DNA of 64,000 nt, taken from positions 1 through 64,000 of the IMG/VR virus record IMGVR_UViG_3300008113_000108; one strand, written 5' to 3'. Position numbers and translations under genes: made by a program. Position 1 is the stretch's first letter, and every line of letters starts with the position of its first letter. Under the pieces are notes generated by a model. The model was not told the DNA's origin, did not search any database, and saw nothing but the letters and a program-made list of their open reading frames with translations. This DNA is from a virus. This document shows positions 44,162 to 53,108 of the stretch, in pieces.

Positions 44162-45630
44162 TGGCAGATGTTATTATTCAGAAAAAGAATGAAGTTTATC
44201 TTTCTGTAGAATGCGAACCACACATAAAGTATGAACTTTCAGAGTACTTTACGTTTGATGTTCCAAATGCAAAATTCATGCCACAATACAAAAACAGGTT
44301 GTGGGATGGCAAGATCAGATTATTCAGTCCTGCGGAAGGACTAATTTATGTTGGTCTGTATGACTACCTAACTGAGTGGCTTTGTACGAGGGGATATACA
44401 TTCCTTGACAAGGATAATAAGTTCTATGGAATGCCCAAAGATTCCAATCAAGAAATTACACCAGAAGGTTTAGTGGATTATGTTAAGACACTTGGAATTC
44501 CTTTTAAAGTTAGAGACTATCAATACAAAGCAATTTACGAAGCACTAAGAAATAATCGTAAGTTACTTCTATCTCCAACTGCATCAGGAAAATCTCTGAT
44601 GATTTATTGCATTGTCAGATATTATACTGACAAAGGAATGAATGTATTAATTATTACTCCAACCACTTCTCTGGTAGAACAGTTATCAAAAGACTTCCAG
44701 GATTATGGTTGGGGAGATGATACACATAAAATTTATGCAGGCAAATCAAAGCAAACAAATAAACTAGTTACAGTTACAACTTGGCAATCAATCTACAAAT
44801 TACCAAAGGCATTCTTTGAAAAGTATGATGTTGTGATTGGAGATGAAGCTCATCAATTCAAAGCCAAGTCTCTAGTATCCATCATGACAAAACTACATAA
44901 TTGTAAACATAGAATTGGGTTCACGGGTACTCTGGATGGGTCAAGCACAAATCAACTCGTATTAGAGGGGTTATTCGGTCCTGTTAACAAGGTTATTAAG
45001 ACCAAAAATTTGATAGACAAGGGCTACCTCTCAAACCTCAAAATCAATATCCTTTTACTTCAGCATGAGTATTCGTCGTTTGAGTCGTATCAAGAGGAAT
45101 TAGATTACATATGTCGTAACGAAAGACGAAATAACTACATCAAAAAATTAGCCATCAATCAGGAAGGAAACACTCTGGTTCTTTTTGCTATGGTAGAAAA
45201 GCATGGCAAAGTACTTTACGATTTAATAAATAGTCAAGTAGGTAATGAAAGAAAAGTATTTTTCGTATACGGTGGAGTCGATACCGAAGAAAGAGAGCTA
45301 ATCAGAAAATTAACTGAAGAACAGTCAAATGCAATTATTATTGCATCGTATGGAACATTTTCCACTGGAATTAATATTCGTAACCTACACAATGTTATTT
45401 TTGCAAGTCCAAGCAAATCAAGAATTAGAAATCTCCAATCAATCGGTAGAGTATTGAGAAAAGGAGAAAACAAGTCCAAAGCAAGATTATTCGATATTGC
45501 TGATGATTTTTCAAAAGGAGAAAAGAAAAATTATACTTTAAATCACTTGATAGAAAGAATTAAAACTTACTCTGAAGAAAACTTTGAGTATGAAATAATT
45601 CCAGTTAATTTTAAACAGGGAGACAAATGA
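44161..45630 (+). CDS. uvsW: UvsW, DNA/RNA helicase
   Basis: ATG at 44161 overlaps the UvsY stop; an in-frame start 30 bases upstream would extend into UvsY and is less likely. At 489 aa it compares with about 503 in T4. Superfamily 2 motifs: Walker A LLSPTASGKSLM (about residues 135-146), DEAH in VIGDEAHQF, motif III RIGFTGTLDG, motif V YGTFSTGINI and motif VI QSIGRVLRKG. It unwinds branched recombination intermediates and R-loops, switching replication mode late in infection. Confidence 0.95.
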   Translation: MADVIIQKKNEVYLSVECEPHIKYELSEYFTFDVPNAKFMPQYKNRLWDGKIRLFSPAEGLIYVGLYDYLTEWLCTRGYTFLDKDNKFYGMPKDSNQEITPEGLVDYVKTLGIPFKVRDYQYKAIYEALRNNRKLLLSPTASGKSLMIYCIVRYYTDKGMNVLIITPTTSLVEQLSKDFQDYGWGDDTHKIYAGKSKQTNKLVTVTTWQSIYKLPKAFFEKYDVVIGDEAHQFKAKSLVSIMTKLHNCKHRIGFTGTLDGSSTNQLVLEGLFGPVNKVIKTKNLIDKGYLSNLKINILLLQHEYSSFESYQEELDYICRNERRNNYIKKLAINQEGNTLVLFAMVEKHGKVLYDLINSQVGNERKVFFVYGGVDTEERELIRKLTEEQSNAIIIASYGTFSTGINIRNLHNVIFASPSKSRIRNLQSIGRVLRKGENKSKARLFDIADDFSKGEKKNYTLNHLIERIKTYSEENFEYEIIPVNFKQGDK

Positions 45631-46025
45631 AAGAATTTTATGGAATAATCAAACTAGTAGACGGAACTGAAATAGTTGGAAGTGTAGTTCCATGTGAAGA
45701 ACAAGAAGGATTTATTGTTGAGAATCCTTTTGAAATTGCTGTAGAACCTATTTCAACTCCAACAGGAGAAATGTATAAAGTTGATATGAGACCATGGATT
45801 AAATTCTCCAAAGAAGACATTTTCTTTATTGAAAAGAATAAAGTATTTACAATTGGAGAAGCAGACAATAAAATCCTAACTCTCTACAGAAGCACCCTAA
45901 AGAAGTATCTTAATAAACAAGATAATAATAGAGTTTCTTTAGATAAAGAATTAGGATTTAAAAATAAAATTGAAGAAGCTAGAAAGCTTCTGGAGAAGTC
46001 CTTTAAACTTAATATAGATACTTAA
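45627..46025 (+). CDS. Sm-like small protein coupled to UvsW, 132 aa, unknown function
   Basis: ATGA overlap with UvsW. A strand-turn-strand N terminus (YGIIKLVDGTEIVGSV...VENPFEIAVE) suggests an Sm-like barrel. Then come a conserved Trp (RPWIKFSKEDIFFI) and an amphipathic tail (LTLYRSTLKKYLNK). The same architecture appears in the products of 55037-55324 and 57504-57869, so I regard these as three divergent paralogues. The last 35 residues are a basic helix. The role is unknown; coupling to a helicase gene suggests replication or RNA-related work. Confidence 0.7.
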   Translation: MKEFYGIIKLVDGTEIVGSVVPCEEQEGFIVENPFEIAVEPISTPTGEMYKVDMRPWIKFSKEDIFFIEKNKVFTIGEADNKILTLYRSTLKKYLNKQDNNRVSLDKELGFKNKIEEARKLLEKSFKLNIDT

Positions 46026-46069
46026 AGTTAATTCTGAACCCTGACAGAGTTATTATACACACATTCCAG

Positions 46070-46114
46070 GGTCTTGTCAACCCCCCCCCCTCACCACTTG
46101 ACAAGACCTTTTTT
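46070..46114 (+). terminator. Terminator with an 11-bp perfect stem and a C10 loop
   Basis: GGTCTTGTCAA (46070-46080) pairs perfectly with TTGACAAGACC (46098-46108), followed by TTTTTT. The loop opens with ten consecutive C (46081-46090). The 3' arm also holds the -35 of the next promoter. Confidence 0.9.
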
Positions 46115-46126
46115 ATGTGCTACAAT
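46098..46126 (+). promoter_or_regulatory. sigma70-like extended -10 promoter for gp55
   Basis: TTGACA (46098-46103), 17-bp spacer, TACAAT (46121-46126) preceded by TGC. The -35 is part of the terminator stem. Transcription should begin about 20 bp before the gp55 ATG at 46154. Confidence 0.85.
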
Positions 46127-46153
46127 TTACACAATTGGAATAATCTAAGTTGA

Positions 46154-46624
46154 ATGAAGAAAAAAGAACACTATGTAAATAACAAGGACTTCTTAGATGC
46201 CCTAATGGTTTATCGTAAAGAAGTTAAACTTGCAAAGGAAGAGGGTAGGGACAAACCTAAAGTTCCCAACTATATTGGAGAGTGCTTTCTGAAGATTGCT
46301 ACTCACCTATCATATCGTCCTAACTTTGTCAACTACATGTTTAAGGATGACATGATTTGTGATGGCATTGAAAACTGTCTTCAGTATATTGATAACTTTG
46401 ACCCAGAAAAGTCTACTAATCCATTTGCATATTTTACTCAAATTATTTACTTTGCCTTCCTTCGTCGTATTCAAAAAGAGAAGAAGCAACTTGAAGTTAA
46501 AACCAAGCTACTAGAAAGGTCTGGGTTTGACGAAGTATTTGCTGCCGACGATAACATCATGGGATTCAATATGTCTGACATGAACAGCATTAAAGAAAAT
46601 CTTGAATATCGCAATAACCGATGA
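46154..46624 (+). CDS. 55: gp55, late-transcription sigma factor
   Basis: At 156 aa it compares with 185 in T4. It is a minimal sigma70-family protein: the region-2-like core CDGIENCLQYIDNFDPEKSTNPFAYF... includes FAYFTQIIYFAFLRRIQKEKKQ, which binds the -10-like late octamer. gp55 recruits host RNA polymerase to TATAAATA-type promoters, which occur before virion genes in this window. It has its own sigma70-type promoter, which fits expression before late genes. ATGA overlap with gp47. Confidence 0.93.
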   Translation: MKKKEHYVNNKDFLDALMVYRKEVKLAKEEGRDKPKVPNYIGECFLKIATHLSYRPNFVNYMFKDDMICDGIENCLQYIDNFDPEKSTNPFAYFTQIIYFAFLRRIQKEKKQLEVKTKLLERSGFDEVFAADDNIMGFNMSDMNSIKENLEYRNNR

Positions 46625-47670
46625 ACAGTGCAATTATTACAGACCAGCATTTAGATGGAAGAAAGGGTTCTCTAGCTTTCTGGGAATTCTTTCTCAAGTT
46701 TTATGATGATGTATTCTTTCCAACCTTGGAAGAGAACAACATCAAAATCCTATTTGATTTAGGAGACACTTTTGATAATAGGAAATCAATTGATTTTGCT
46801 GCTTGGGATAGAATCAAGAAGCATTACTATGATAGACTTCGTGATCTTGGTATTCAAGTTCACATGATCGTAGGAAATCATACTGCATATTACAAAAATA
46901 CTAATCGTGTGAATACTCCAAATCTATTGCTGAGTTCATATGATAATATTACTATCTACGATGAAGTCTGTGATATTGATGTTCTAGGAAATACCATTAC
47001 AATGGTTCCTTGGATTAATCCTGAGAATCAATCCAAAGTAATGGACCATCTAAAGAACACAAAATCCCAAGTCCTAATGGGACACCTTGAGATCAATGGT
47101 TTTGAAGCTCATCCAGGTCATACTTTTGAGGGTGGTCTAGACAGAGATATCTTCTACAAGTTTAAGCAAGTATTCTCTGGACATTTCCATCACAAATCAA
47201 GAAGTGATAACATTCATTATCTTGGCAATCCTTATGAAATGACTTGGAGTGATTTCAATGAAGAAAGAGGATTCCATCTGTATGATCTAGATAATAGAAA
47301 ACTAAAGTTCATCAGAAATCCATTTAGGATGTTCAAGAAATTTTATTACAATGATGAAGTTCATGACTATCTAAAATTAGATCTCACTGAATACAAAGAC
47401 AGCTACGTTAAAGTAATTGTTGAAAATAAAACTGATCTTTACATGTTTGATAAAGTAATTGAAAAGTTTTATACTGTTGGAATTCATGATCTAAAAATTA
47501 TTGAAGATACTCAGATAATGTCTGATGAAGATGACATCGAGACAATTGAACATGAGGATACTCTCAGTACATTGCAGAGATATATAGAAGATATGAAAGA
47601 TAATTATGACAAGTCTAACTTGAAATCTATTATCAAATCAATTTATATCGAAGCATCTGAGATTCAGTAA
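46621..47670 (+). CDS. 47: gp47, Mre11-like nuclease subunit of the gp46/47 complex
   Basis: At 349 aa it matches T4 gp47 (339). Calcineurin-like metal motifs: D8-x-H10 (ITDQHLDG), LFDLGDTFDNR (GDxxD), MIVGNHTAYY (GNH) and SGHFHHKS (GHxH). With gp46 it resects DNA ends for recombination-dependent replication. ATGA overlap with gp55 and TAATG-type overlap with the DUF3110-like gene that separates it from gp46. Confidence 0.95.
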   Translation: MNSAIITDQHLDGRKGSLAFWEFFLKFYDDVFFPTLEENNIKILFDLGDTFDNRKSIDFAAWDRIKKHYYDRLRDLGIQVHMIVGNHTAYYKNTNRVNTPNLLLSSYDNITIYDEVCDIDVLGNTITMVPWINPENQSKVMDHLKNTKSQVLMGHLEINGFEAHPGHTFEGGLDRDIFYKFKQVFSGHFHHKSRSDNIHYLGNPYEMTWSDFNEERGFHLYDLDNRKLKFIRNPFRMFKKFYYNDEVHDYLKLDLTEYKDSYVKVIVENKTDLYMFDKVIEKFYTVGIHDLKIIEDTQIMSDEDDIETIEHEDTLSTLQRYIEDMKDNYDKSNLKSIIKSIYIEASEIQ

Positions 47671-47945
47671 TGTACATCCTAACGCTCAAAGATAAAAAAG
47701 AAGAGGGTGCATACGCAGTAGAGACATCAGACGGAAGTAAAGTTTTGCAACTGTTTGTTGACGAAGACGATGCACTGAGATATATTGGGCTGTTAGAAGC
47801 AGATGGATTTCCTGAGATGCAGTTAGTTGAAATAGATGAAGAGGATGCAGTCATTGCATGTGAAAGTTTTGGATATAATTATTGTGTAATAACTCCCGAT
47901 GATTTTGTAATTCCGCCTGAGACCATTTCTTATGATTTTATTTAA
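47670..47945 (+). CDS. DUF3110-like small protein between gp47 and gp46, 91 aa
   Basis: The pattern EGAYAVETSDGSKVLQLFVDEDDA...RYIGLLEADGFPEMQLVEID, then a late GYNYCVITPDD, matches the cyanobacterial DUF3110 family (about 80-100 aa) of unknown function. Its insertion between the two nuclease subunits is typical of cyanophages. It overlaps gp46 by 14 nt and gp47 by one base, so all three are probably translated together. Whether it modulates the gp46/47 complex is inference. Confidence 0.75.
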   Translation: MYILTLKDKKEEGAYAVETSDGSKVLQLFVDEDDALRYIGLLEADGFPEMQLVEIDEEDAVIACESFGYNYCVITPDDFVIPPETISYDFI

Positions 47946-49644
47946 GTCTGTAACATACTCAAATTTTCTTGCAGTAGGAAACACTCCAATTACAGTTGAT
48001 TTAAATTCTGCCAATACAACACTTATTGTTGGGACCAATGGAGCAGGTAAAAGTACAATCATTGAAGCTATTGTATTTGCTCTGTTTAACAAATCATTTC
48101 GTAAGGTAAATAAAAACCAACTTATTAACTCAATCAACGAAAAGGATTGTAAAGTTGATCTAGAGTTTAGCATTGGTCCGAAAGAATATAAAATTATTCG
48201 TGGACTGAAGCCAAATATTTTTGAAATTTGGGTTGATGGTCAGCTACTAGATCAGGTTGCTGCTGCGTCAGACCAACAAAAGTATCTGGAACAAAATATC
48301 CTGAAACTGAATTACAAGTCATTTACTCAGATTGTAATTCTCGGTAGCAGCACCTTTGTTCCTTTCATGCAACTTCCTGCTGCCCACCGACGAGAGATTA
48401 TCGAAGATCTTCTAGACATTCGTATCTTCTCGACTATGAATGTCATTCTAAAGGATCGAATCAAAACCAATAACGATAATATCAAAACCTTTGAGAATCA
48501 GATTGAGTTTCTCAAAGAAAAAGTCAAGATGCAAAAAGATCATATTGACTATATCAAAAATCAATCTCAGAAGAGTATTGATGACAAGAAAGTACAGATA
48601 GAAGATTATGAAAATCAGATCAAAGAGTGCAACGAAACCTACGATAAACTATGCGTTGATCTAGACAACAAGCAACAAGAACTTGCAGCTCTACCAAAGA
48701 TCAATATTAAAGAACTAGAGAAATACAAGACTAAGTTTCTGACAAAGTTATCTGATCACGAAACTAATATTCAATTTTATAGTGAGAATGATACTTGCCC
48801 AACATGTCATCAAGATCTCACTGATGATGTGAAAGAAAAGCATATTGGCAAATGCAATTCTGAGATTGAAAAACTTCAAAAATCAATTCACGAAGTTGAA
48901 ATTAAAATCGAAGAGTCTCAAGAAATTATTTCCAAATCTCAAGACATTCTACAACAAATCTCAGATATCAACGTAAAGATTGCTTCTCAAAACTACAAGT
49001 GTAAAGGTCTTGCAGATTTTATTGTTACTCTAAATGAAGAGATTGAGAAGATCTCGGAATCTGATAAAGATATTGCAGTCGAGAAACAAAAGCTAACCGC
49101 ACTCGCATCAGAAGGTCTGACTCTCAAAAAACAAGTGGACAAGATGAAGTCTAACAAAACCTATTTTGAGATTATCTCTAGCCTTCTCAAAGATACTGGA
49201 ATCAAATCTAAGATTATCAAAAAATATCTTCCAGTAATGAATCAACTTATCAATAAGTATCTTCAGTTGATGGACTTTTATGTTAACTTTAATCTAGATG
49301 AAAACTTTGAAGAAACCATCAAATCTAGATTCCGAGATGAGTTTAGTTATACTTCATTCTCTGAAGGTGAAAAGATGAGAATCGACTTGGCTCTAATGTT
49401 TACCTGGAGAGCAGTTGCAAAACTAAAAAATTCTACAAATACAAATTTACTCATTCTTGACGAAGTATTTGATAGTTCTCTTGACACAGCAGGCACAGAA
49501 GACTTTCTTCGCATCATTCGTGGAATTGACAAAGACACAAACGTGTTTGTTATCTCTCATAAAGGTGATGTTCTTCATGATAAGTTTGAAAGAGTCTTGA
49601 GGTTTGAAAAAGTCAAGAACTTCAGCAAGGTCAAAGAAATATAA
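47932..49644 (+). CDS. 46: gp46, Rad50-like ATPase subunit of the recombination nuclease
   Basis: At 570 aa it matches T4 gp46 (560). Walker A GTNGAGKST begins at about residue 34. A long coiled coil surrounds the zinc hook CPTC at about 289-292. The ABC signature FSEGEKMRIDLA and Walker B LLILDEVFD lie near the C terminus. It pairs with gp47 for end resection. The start overlaps the DUF3110-like gene by 14 nt. Confidence 0.96.
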   Translation: MILFKSVTYSNFLAVGNTPITVDLNSANTTLIVGTNGAGKSTIIEAIVFALFNKSFRKVNKNQLINSINEKDCKVDLEFSIGPKEYKIIRGLKPNIFEIWVDGQLLDQVAAASDQQKYLEQNILKLNYKSFTQIVILGSSTFVPFMQLPAAHRREIIEDLLDIRIFSTMNVILKDRIKTNNDNIKTFENQIEFLKEKVKMQKDHIDYIKNQSQKSIDDKKVQIEDYENQIKECNETYDKLCVDLDNKQQELAALPKINIKELEKYKTKFLTKLSDHETNIQFYSENDTCPTCHQDLTDDVKEKHIGKCNSEIEKLQKSIHEVEIKIEESQEIISKSQDILQQISDINVKIASQNYKCKGLADFIVTLNEEIEKISESDKDIAVEKQKLTALASEGLTLKKQVDKMKSNKTYFEIISSLLKDTGIKSKIIKKYLPVMNQLINKYLQLMDFYVNFNLDENFEETIKSRFRDEFSYTSFSEGEKMRIDLALMFTWRAVAKLKNSTNTNLLILDEVFDSSLDTAGTEDFLRIIRGIDKDTNVFVISHKGDVLHDKFERVLRFEKVKNFSKVKEI

Positions 49645-49666
49645 GATATCCTTATGGTCTAGCCCA

Positions 49667-49695
49667 TTGACATGGTGGGTTGGACCTGTTACTAT
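49667..49695 (+). promoter_or_regulatory. sigma70-like extended -10 promoter within a hairpin
   Basis: TTGACA (49667-49672), 17 bp, TACTAT (49690-49695) preceded by TGT. The -35 lies in the loop of an imperfect stem (GGTCTAGCCCA with TGGGTTGGACC, about 49656-49686). Confidence 0.8.
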
Positions 49696-49718
49696 ATGGG
49701 TAACGAATTGAGGCACTT

Positions 49719-51887
49719 ATGTCCGACATCCAACAATCCAAGAGCATTCTTGCAAAGCTTCTTGCGACTGAAAACCTTACTGTGGAACATCGGTCAGTTC
49801 CTACTGCAAGTTTTGACACTCATAATCGTATTCTGACTCTTCCTATTTGGGATAATACTTCTGGTGATGTTTATGACCTTCTTGTAGGTCATGAAGTAGG
49901 TCATGCTATCTACACTCCAGATTTGTATGGTAGTGACTTGAATCTTCCTCAAGGTTATCTGAACGTCGTTGAAGATGCTCGGATTGAGAAGTTGATGAAG
50001 CGTAAGTATCCTGGTCTTGCTCGGTCTTTCTACCGTGGTTATTCTGAACTGAATGATCAAGACTTTTTTGAAATTGATGATATTGACGTAAATACTCTGA
50101 AGTTTATTGACCGAATCAATCTGTATTTTAAACTCGGCAACGTAAATACTGGTTCATTTATTGATTTTTCTGCCGAAGAAAAACCATTCGTAACTAAAAT
50201 TGCAGCTGCAGAAACCTTTGAAGATGTTGTAAATATCGTCAAAGAACTTGTTGAGCATACTCAGCATGAAACTGAAATGCAGGTTCAAGTCACTCTTCAG
50301 GATAGTGATAATTCTGATGGGGAATCCGAACAAATGGATTCGCAACCTAATGAATCATCTGATAGTCAAGTAACTGAAAATCAGAGCAATCAATCTCCAA
50401 ATTCAAATTCAGACAAGAAAGAAGATCTTCCTAAAGATTCTTCCGATTCTTCTACAAAGAGTGCTGGCAAAGAACAAGATCTTAGCTCCAAGACTGATGA
50501 AGCTTGGGCTAAAAATCAAAAGCAACTTGCTACGATTAATAACAACAACTACATCTATCTAACTCCTCCAGATATTGATATCAAAAATCACATGATTATT
50601 TGGAAGGATTTTGCTGAAGATCTTCCTGCACTGTTTAAAAAGATTATTGATGATGCTTCTTATAGTGGATATCATGGAAAAGATTACTACAAATCTACTT
50701 TTTCAAGGGCAGCATCTGAGTACAAAAAGTATAAAGATGATTGCAAAAAATCTGTTTCATATCTCATCAAAGAGTTTGAAATGAAGAAGCGAGCAACCGA
50801 ATATAATCGGTCTGCTACTGCAGGAACTGGAATTCTAGACACCAATAAGATGCATTCCTATAAGTGGAATGATGACATCTTCAAGAAAGTTACTGTAGTT
50901 CCTAAGGGCAAATCTCATGGTCTGATCATGTATGTTGATTGGTCTGGATCTATGCAGGGCAATCTAATTGGTACTCTTAAGCAGTTGTACAATCTAATTC
51001 AATTCTGCAAGAAAGTTCAGGTTCCTTTTGAAGTGTATTCTTTCAATGATAGGAATGTTGCCAAAAATTATGCTTCAATGTCTAGGAGTAACAAATACAA
51101 AGTTGAGCCAAATCAAATCGTTATTCAAGAAGATTTTCTGCTAGTAAATTTCTTCAGCAGCAAAATGAATACTTCTCAACTAGAGAAGCAAATGGAAAAC
51201 GTTTGGAAACTGGCATACGTTCTAGATGGTCGTGGCTATCTTCCCTATGAGTATGGTCATTATGACCTTGGAAGTACACCACTAAATGAATGTATTTTTG
51301 CAGCCATTCCTATCTTTCATCAGTTTACTAAGACCTACAAAGTCGATAAAGTAAACACAGTATTTTTGACTGATGGAGAATCCAATTCAGTATCATTCAA
51401 TCGCCCTCCAGCACATTCAACTCAGCGGAATATCGTCCATGCTGGATGGCTGCAGCACAATGATATTCTTTGCCTTCAGGATAAGAAGAATAAAATCACT
51501 ATGATGAACATTACCAAAAATGGTAGTATCGGAGTTACATCTTCATTTGTAGATTATTATCGTCAAATGACTGGTTCTAATGCTGTAGGATTCCGATTGA
51601 TTGATTTTTATGCTGCCAAATCATTCCTCACTCGTCATCTGAAAGATGAATATCCTTCATGGAGCAATGTTTCTGCTGAATGGGCTAAAACTAGGTCTTT
51701 CACTTCTACTTCGATGGGATACAATGAACTTTATTTTATTGAGATTGGAGGATCATCTCCTCAGCCAGATGAAGAAACTCAATCCACTACCGCAACAGGC
51801 AATGTAGCCCTTGCATTTAAAAAGCAAATGAGCAAGAAAGCTTTCAATAAGATCATCTTATCGAAATTCGTTGACCAAATCGCTTGA
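49719..51887 (+). CDS. HExxH metallopeptidase fused to VWA domain (CobT-like), 722 aa
   Basis: Three parts are visible. Residues 50-95 carry a zinc-protease motif, HEVGH at 58-62, followed by VVEDARIE, whose Glu/Asp could supply the third ligand. Residues about 190-260 are a Ser/Asp/Gln-rich acidic linker. The C-terminal half is a VWA domain with MIDAS DWSGSM (D407, S409, S411) and FLTDGES. It resembles the VWA partner of MoxR/CobS-type AAA+ ATPases, and the next gene encodes one. The pair probably remodels or proteolyses a target protein; a cobalamin role is unsupported here. It has its own early promoter and ends overlapping the next one. Confidence 0.85.
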   Translation: MSDIQQSKSILAKLLATENLTVEHRSVPTASFDTHNRILTLPIWDNTSGDVYDLLVGHEVGHAIYTPDLYGSDLNLPQGYLNVVEDARIEKLMKRKYPGLARSFYRGYSELNDQDFFEIDDIDVNTLKFIDRINLYFKLGNVNTGSFIDFSAEEKPFVTKIAAAETFEDVVNIVKELVEHTQHETEMQVQVTLQDSDNSDGESEQMDSQPNESSDSQVTENQSNQSPNSNSDKKEDLPKDSSDSSTKSAGKEQDLSSKTDEAWAKNQKQLATINNNNYIYLTPPDIDIKNHMIIWKDFAEDLPALFKKIIDDASYSGYHGKDYYKSTFSRAASEYKKYKDDCKKSVSYLIKEFEMKKRATEYNRSATAGTGILDTNKMHSYKWNDDIFKKVTVVPKGKSHGLIMYVDWSGSMQGNLIGTLKQLYNLIQFCKKVQVPFEVYSFNDRNVAKNYASMSRSNKYKVEPNQIVIQEDFLLVNFFSSKMNTSQLEKQMENVWKLAYVLDGRGYLPYEYGHYDLGSTPLNECIFAAIPIFHQFTKTYKVDKVNTVFLTDGESNSVSFNRPPAHSTQRNIVHAGWLQHNDILCLQDKKNKITMMNITKNGSIGVTSSFVDYYRQMTGSNAVGFRLIDFYAAKSFLTRHLKDEYPSWSNVSAEWAKTRSFTSTSMGYNELYFIEIGGSSPQPDEETQSTTATGNVALAFKKQMSKKAFNKIILSKFVDQIA

Positions 51888-51912
51888 CTTCCCACCCCCT
51901 TTGCCCTATACT
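51884..51912 (+). promoter_or_regulatory. sigma70-like promoter (TTGACT-17-TATACT)
   Basis: The -35 overlaps the stop codon of the VWA gene; the -10 TATACT lies 29 bp before the AAA+ start. Spacer is exactly 17 bp. Confidence 0.8.
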
Positions 51913-51941
51913 ACTTTCATACCAAACGAGGTAACTTCATT

Positions 51942-53054
51942 ATGACTCAACTGAACGACCAACTGATTTCAAATCTCACTGCTGTATATGGTGAAACTGT
52001 AACTCGCCAACAACTAATTGAATACGCTGCAAGCTCCAACACTTCTCTTGCAGCCATCTGCAAATCTCTTGAGCCCCATAAATCTGGTCGTGGAGTTTGG
52101 AATCTGACTGCTGTTGAAACCCTTGAAAAAACTTTTAATTCTATGTCTGCTGCACCTGCGACTCCAGTAATTAGCTTTATTCCTCAGAAGGATAAGAACT
52201 ATGTCTCGTTTGGCAACTTTACTGATGTGAAGCGAATCGTCAAGTCTGGTATGTTTTATCCTGTTTTCATCACTGGTCTCTCAGGTAACGGTAAGACTGT
52301 CAGCGTAGAGCAAGCGTGTGCTCAACTGAAGCGTGAACTGATTCGTGTGAACATCACCATTGAGACCGACGAAGACGATCTGCTGGGCGGTTTCCGTCTT
52401 GTTGATGGAGAGACTGTATGGCATGATGGTCCTGTTGTGAACGCCCTCAAGCGTGGTGCTGTACTTCTTCTCGACGAGATCGACCTTGCCAGCAACAAGA
52501 TCATGTGTCTACAGTCTGTTCTGGAAGGCAAGGGTGTTTTTCTCAAGAAGATCAATCAGTATGTAACTCCTTCTGCAGGGTTCAATGTGATTGCTACTGC
52601 AAACACTAAAGGTAAGGGTTCTGATGATGGTCGCTTTATTGGCACCAACGTTATGAACGAAGCTTTCCTTGAGCGTTTCCCAATCACGTTTGAGCAGCCT
52701 TATCCTTCCATGGCTACTGAGAAAAAGATTCTCATGAACCTCATGAATTCTTTTGAGGTTGTTGATGAGGAGTTTGTAGACAAACTGATTGTCTGGGCAG
52801 ACACCATTCGTAAGACCTTCTATGATGGTGGCGTAGACGAAATTATCACTACTCGTCGTCTGGTTCACATCATCCAGTCATTTGCTATCTTCAAGAACCG
52901 CAAGAAAGCAATCAACGTGTGCATCAATCGTTTTGATGATGACACCAAGAGTTCTTTCCTAGATCTCTACAAGAACATTGATGCTTCTGATCTGGACACT
53001 ACTGAAGAAGCTACCCCAGAAACTACCGAAGAGGTACTTGACATCACCGCTTGA
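51942..53054 (+). CDS. cobS: CobS/MoxR-like AAA+ ATPase, 370 aa
   Basis: Walker A is GLSGNGKTVS (about residues 110-119), Walker B is LLLDEIDLAS (about 174-183), and an Arg-finger/sensor region lies in IATANTKGKG and LERFPITFEQPYP. It begins with a helical N-terminal domain. This is the CobS name commonly used in cyanophages, but the sequence only shows a MoxR-class ATPase. The adjacent VWA-peptidase gene supports a MoxR-VWA chaperone pair. It has a strong Shine-Dalgarno (ACGAGGTAAC) and its own promoter. The next promoter's -35 is inside its last codons. Confidence 0.88.
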   Translation: MTQLNDQLISNLTAVYGETVTRQQLIEYAASSNTSLAAICKSLEPHKSGRGVWNLTAVETLEKTFNSMSAAPATPVISFIPQKDKNYVSFGNFTDVKRIVKSGMFYPVFITGLSGNGKTVSVEQACAQLKRELIRVNITIETDEDDLLGGFRLVDGETVWHDGPVVNALKRGAVLLLDEIDLASNKIMCLQSVLEGKGVFLKKINQYVTPSAGFNVIATANTKGKGSDDGRFIGTNVMNEAFLERFPITFEQPYPSMATEKKILMNLMNSFEVVDEEFVDKLIVWADTIRKTFYDGGVDEIITTRRLVHIIQSFAIFKNRKKAINVCINRFDDDTKSSFLDLYKNIDASDLDTTEEATPETTEEVLDITA

Positions 53055-53066
53055 TTGCGGTATACT
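53038..53066 (+). promoter_or_regulatory. Near-consensus sigma70 promoter overlapping a coding end
   Basis: TTGACA (53038-53043, within the last codons of the AAA+ gene), 17 bp, TATACT (53061-53066). The start site would fall inside the hairpin at 53069-53085. Confidence 0.85.
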
Positions 53067-53068
53067 AA

Positions 53069-53092
53069 GGGGAGTTCCTCTCCCCATTTTTT
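53069..53092 (+). terminator. Terminator just downstream of the promoter
   Basis: GGGGAG (53069-53074), loop TTCCT, CTCCCC (53080-53085), A, TTTTTT. It would stop AAA+ gene transcripts, while the promoter inside restarts transcription. Confidence 0.85.
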
Positions 53093-53108
53093 ATTTGGAG
53101 ACTTAATT

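Noticed and set aside
51942-53054. Cobalamin biosynthesis function implied by the CobS name
   Set aside because: Only a MoxR-class AAA+ domain is visible and no other cobalamin gene is in the window; the partner is a peptidase-VWA protein.
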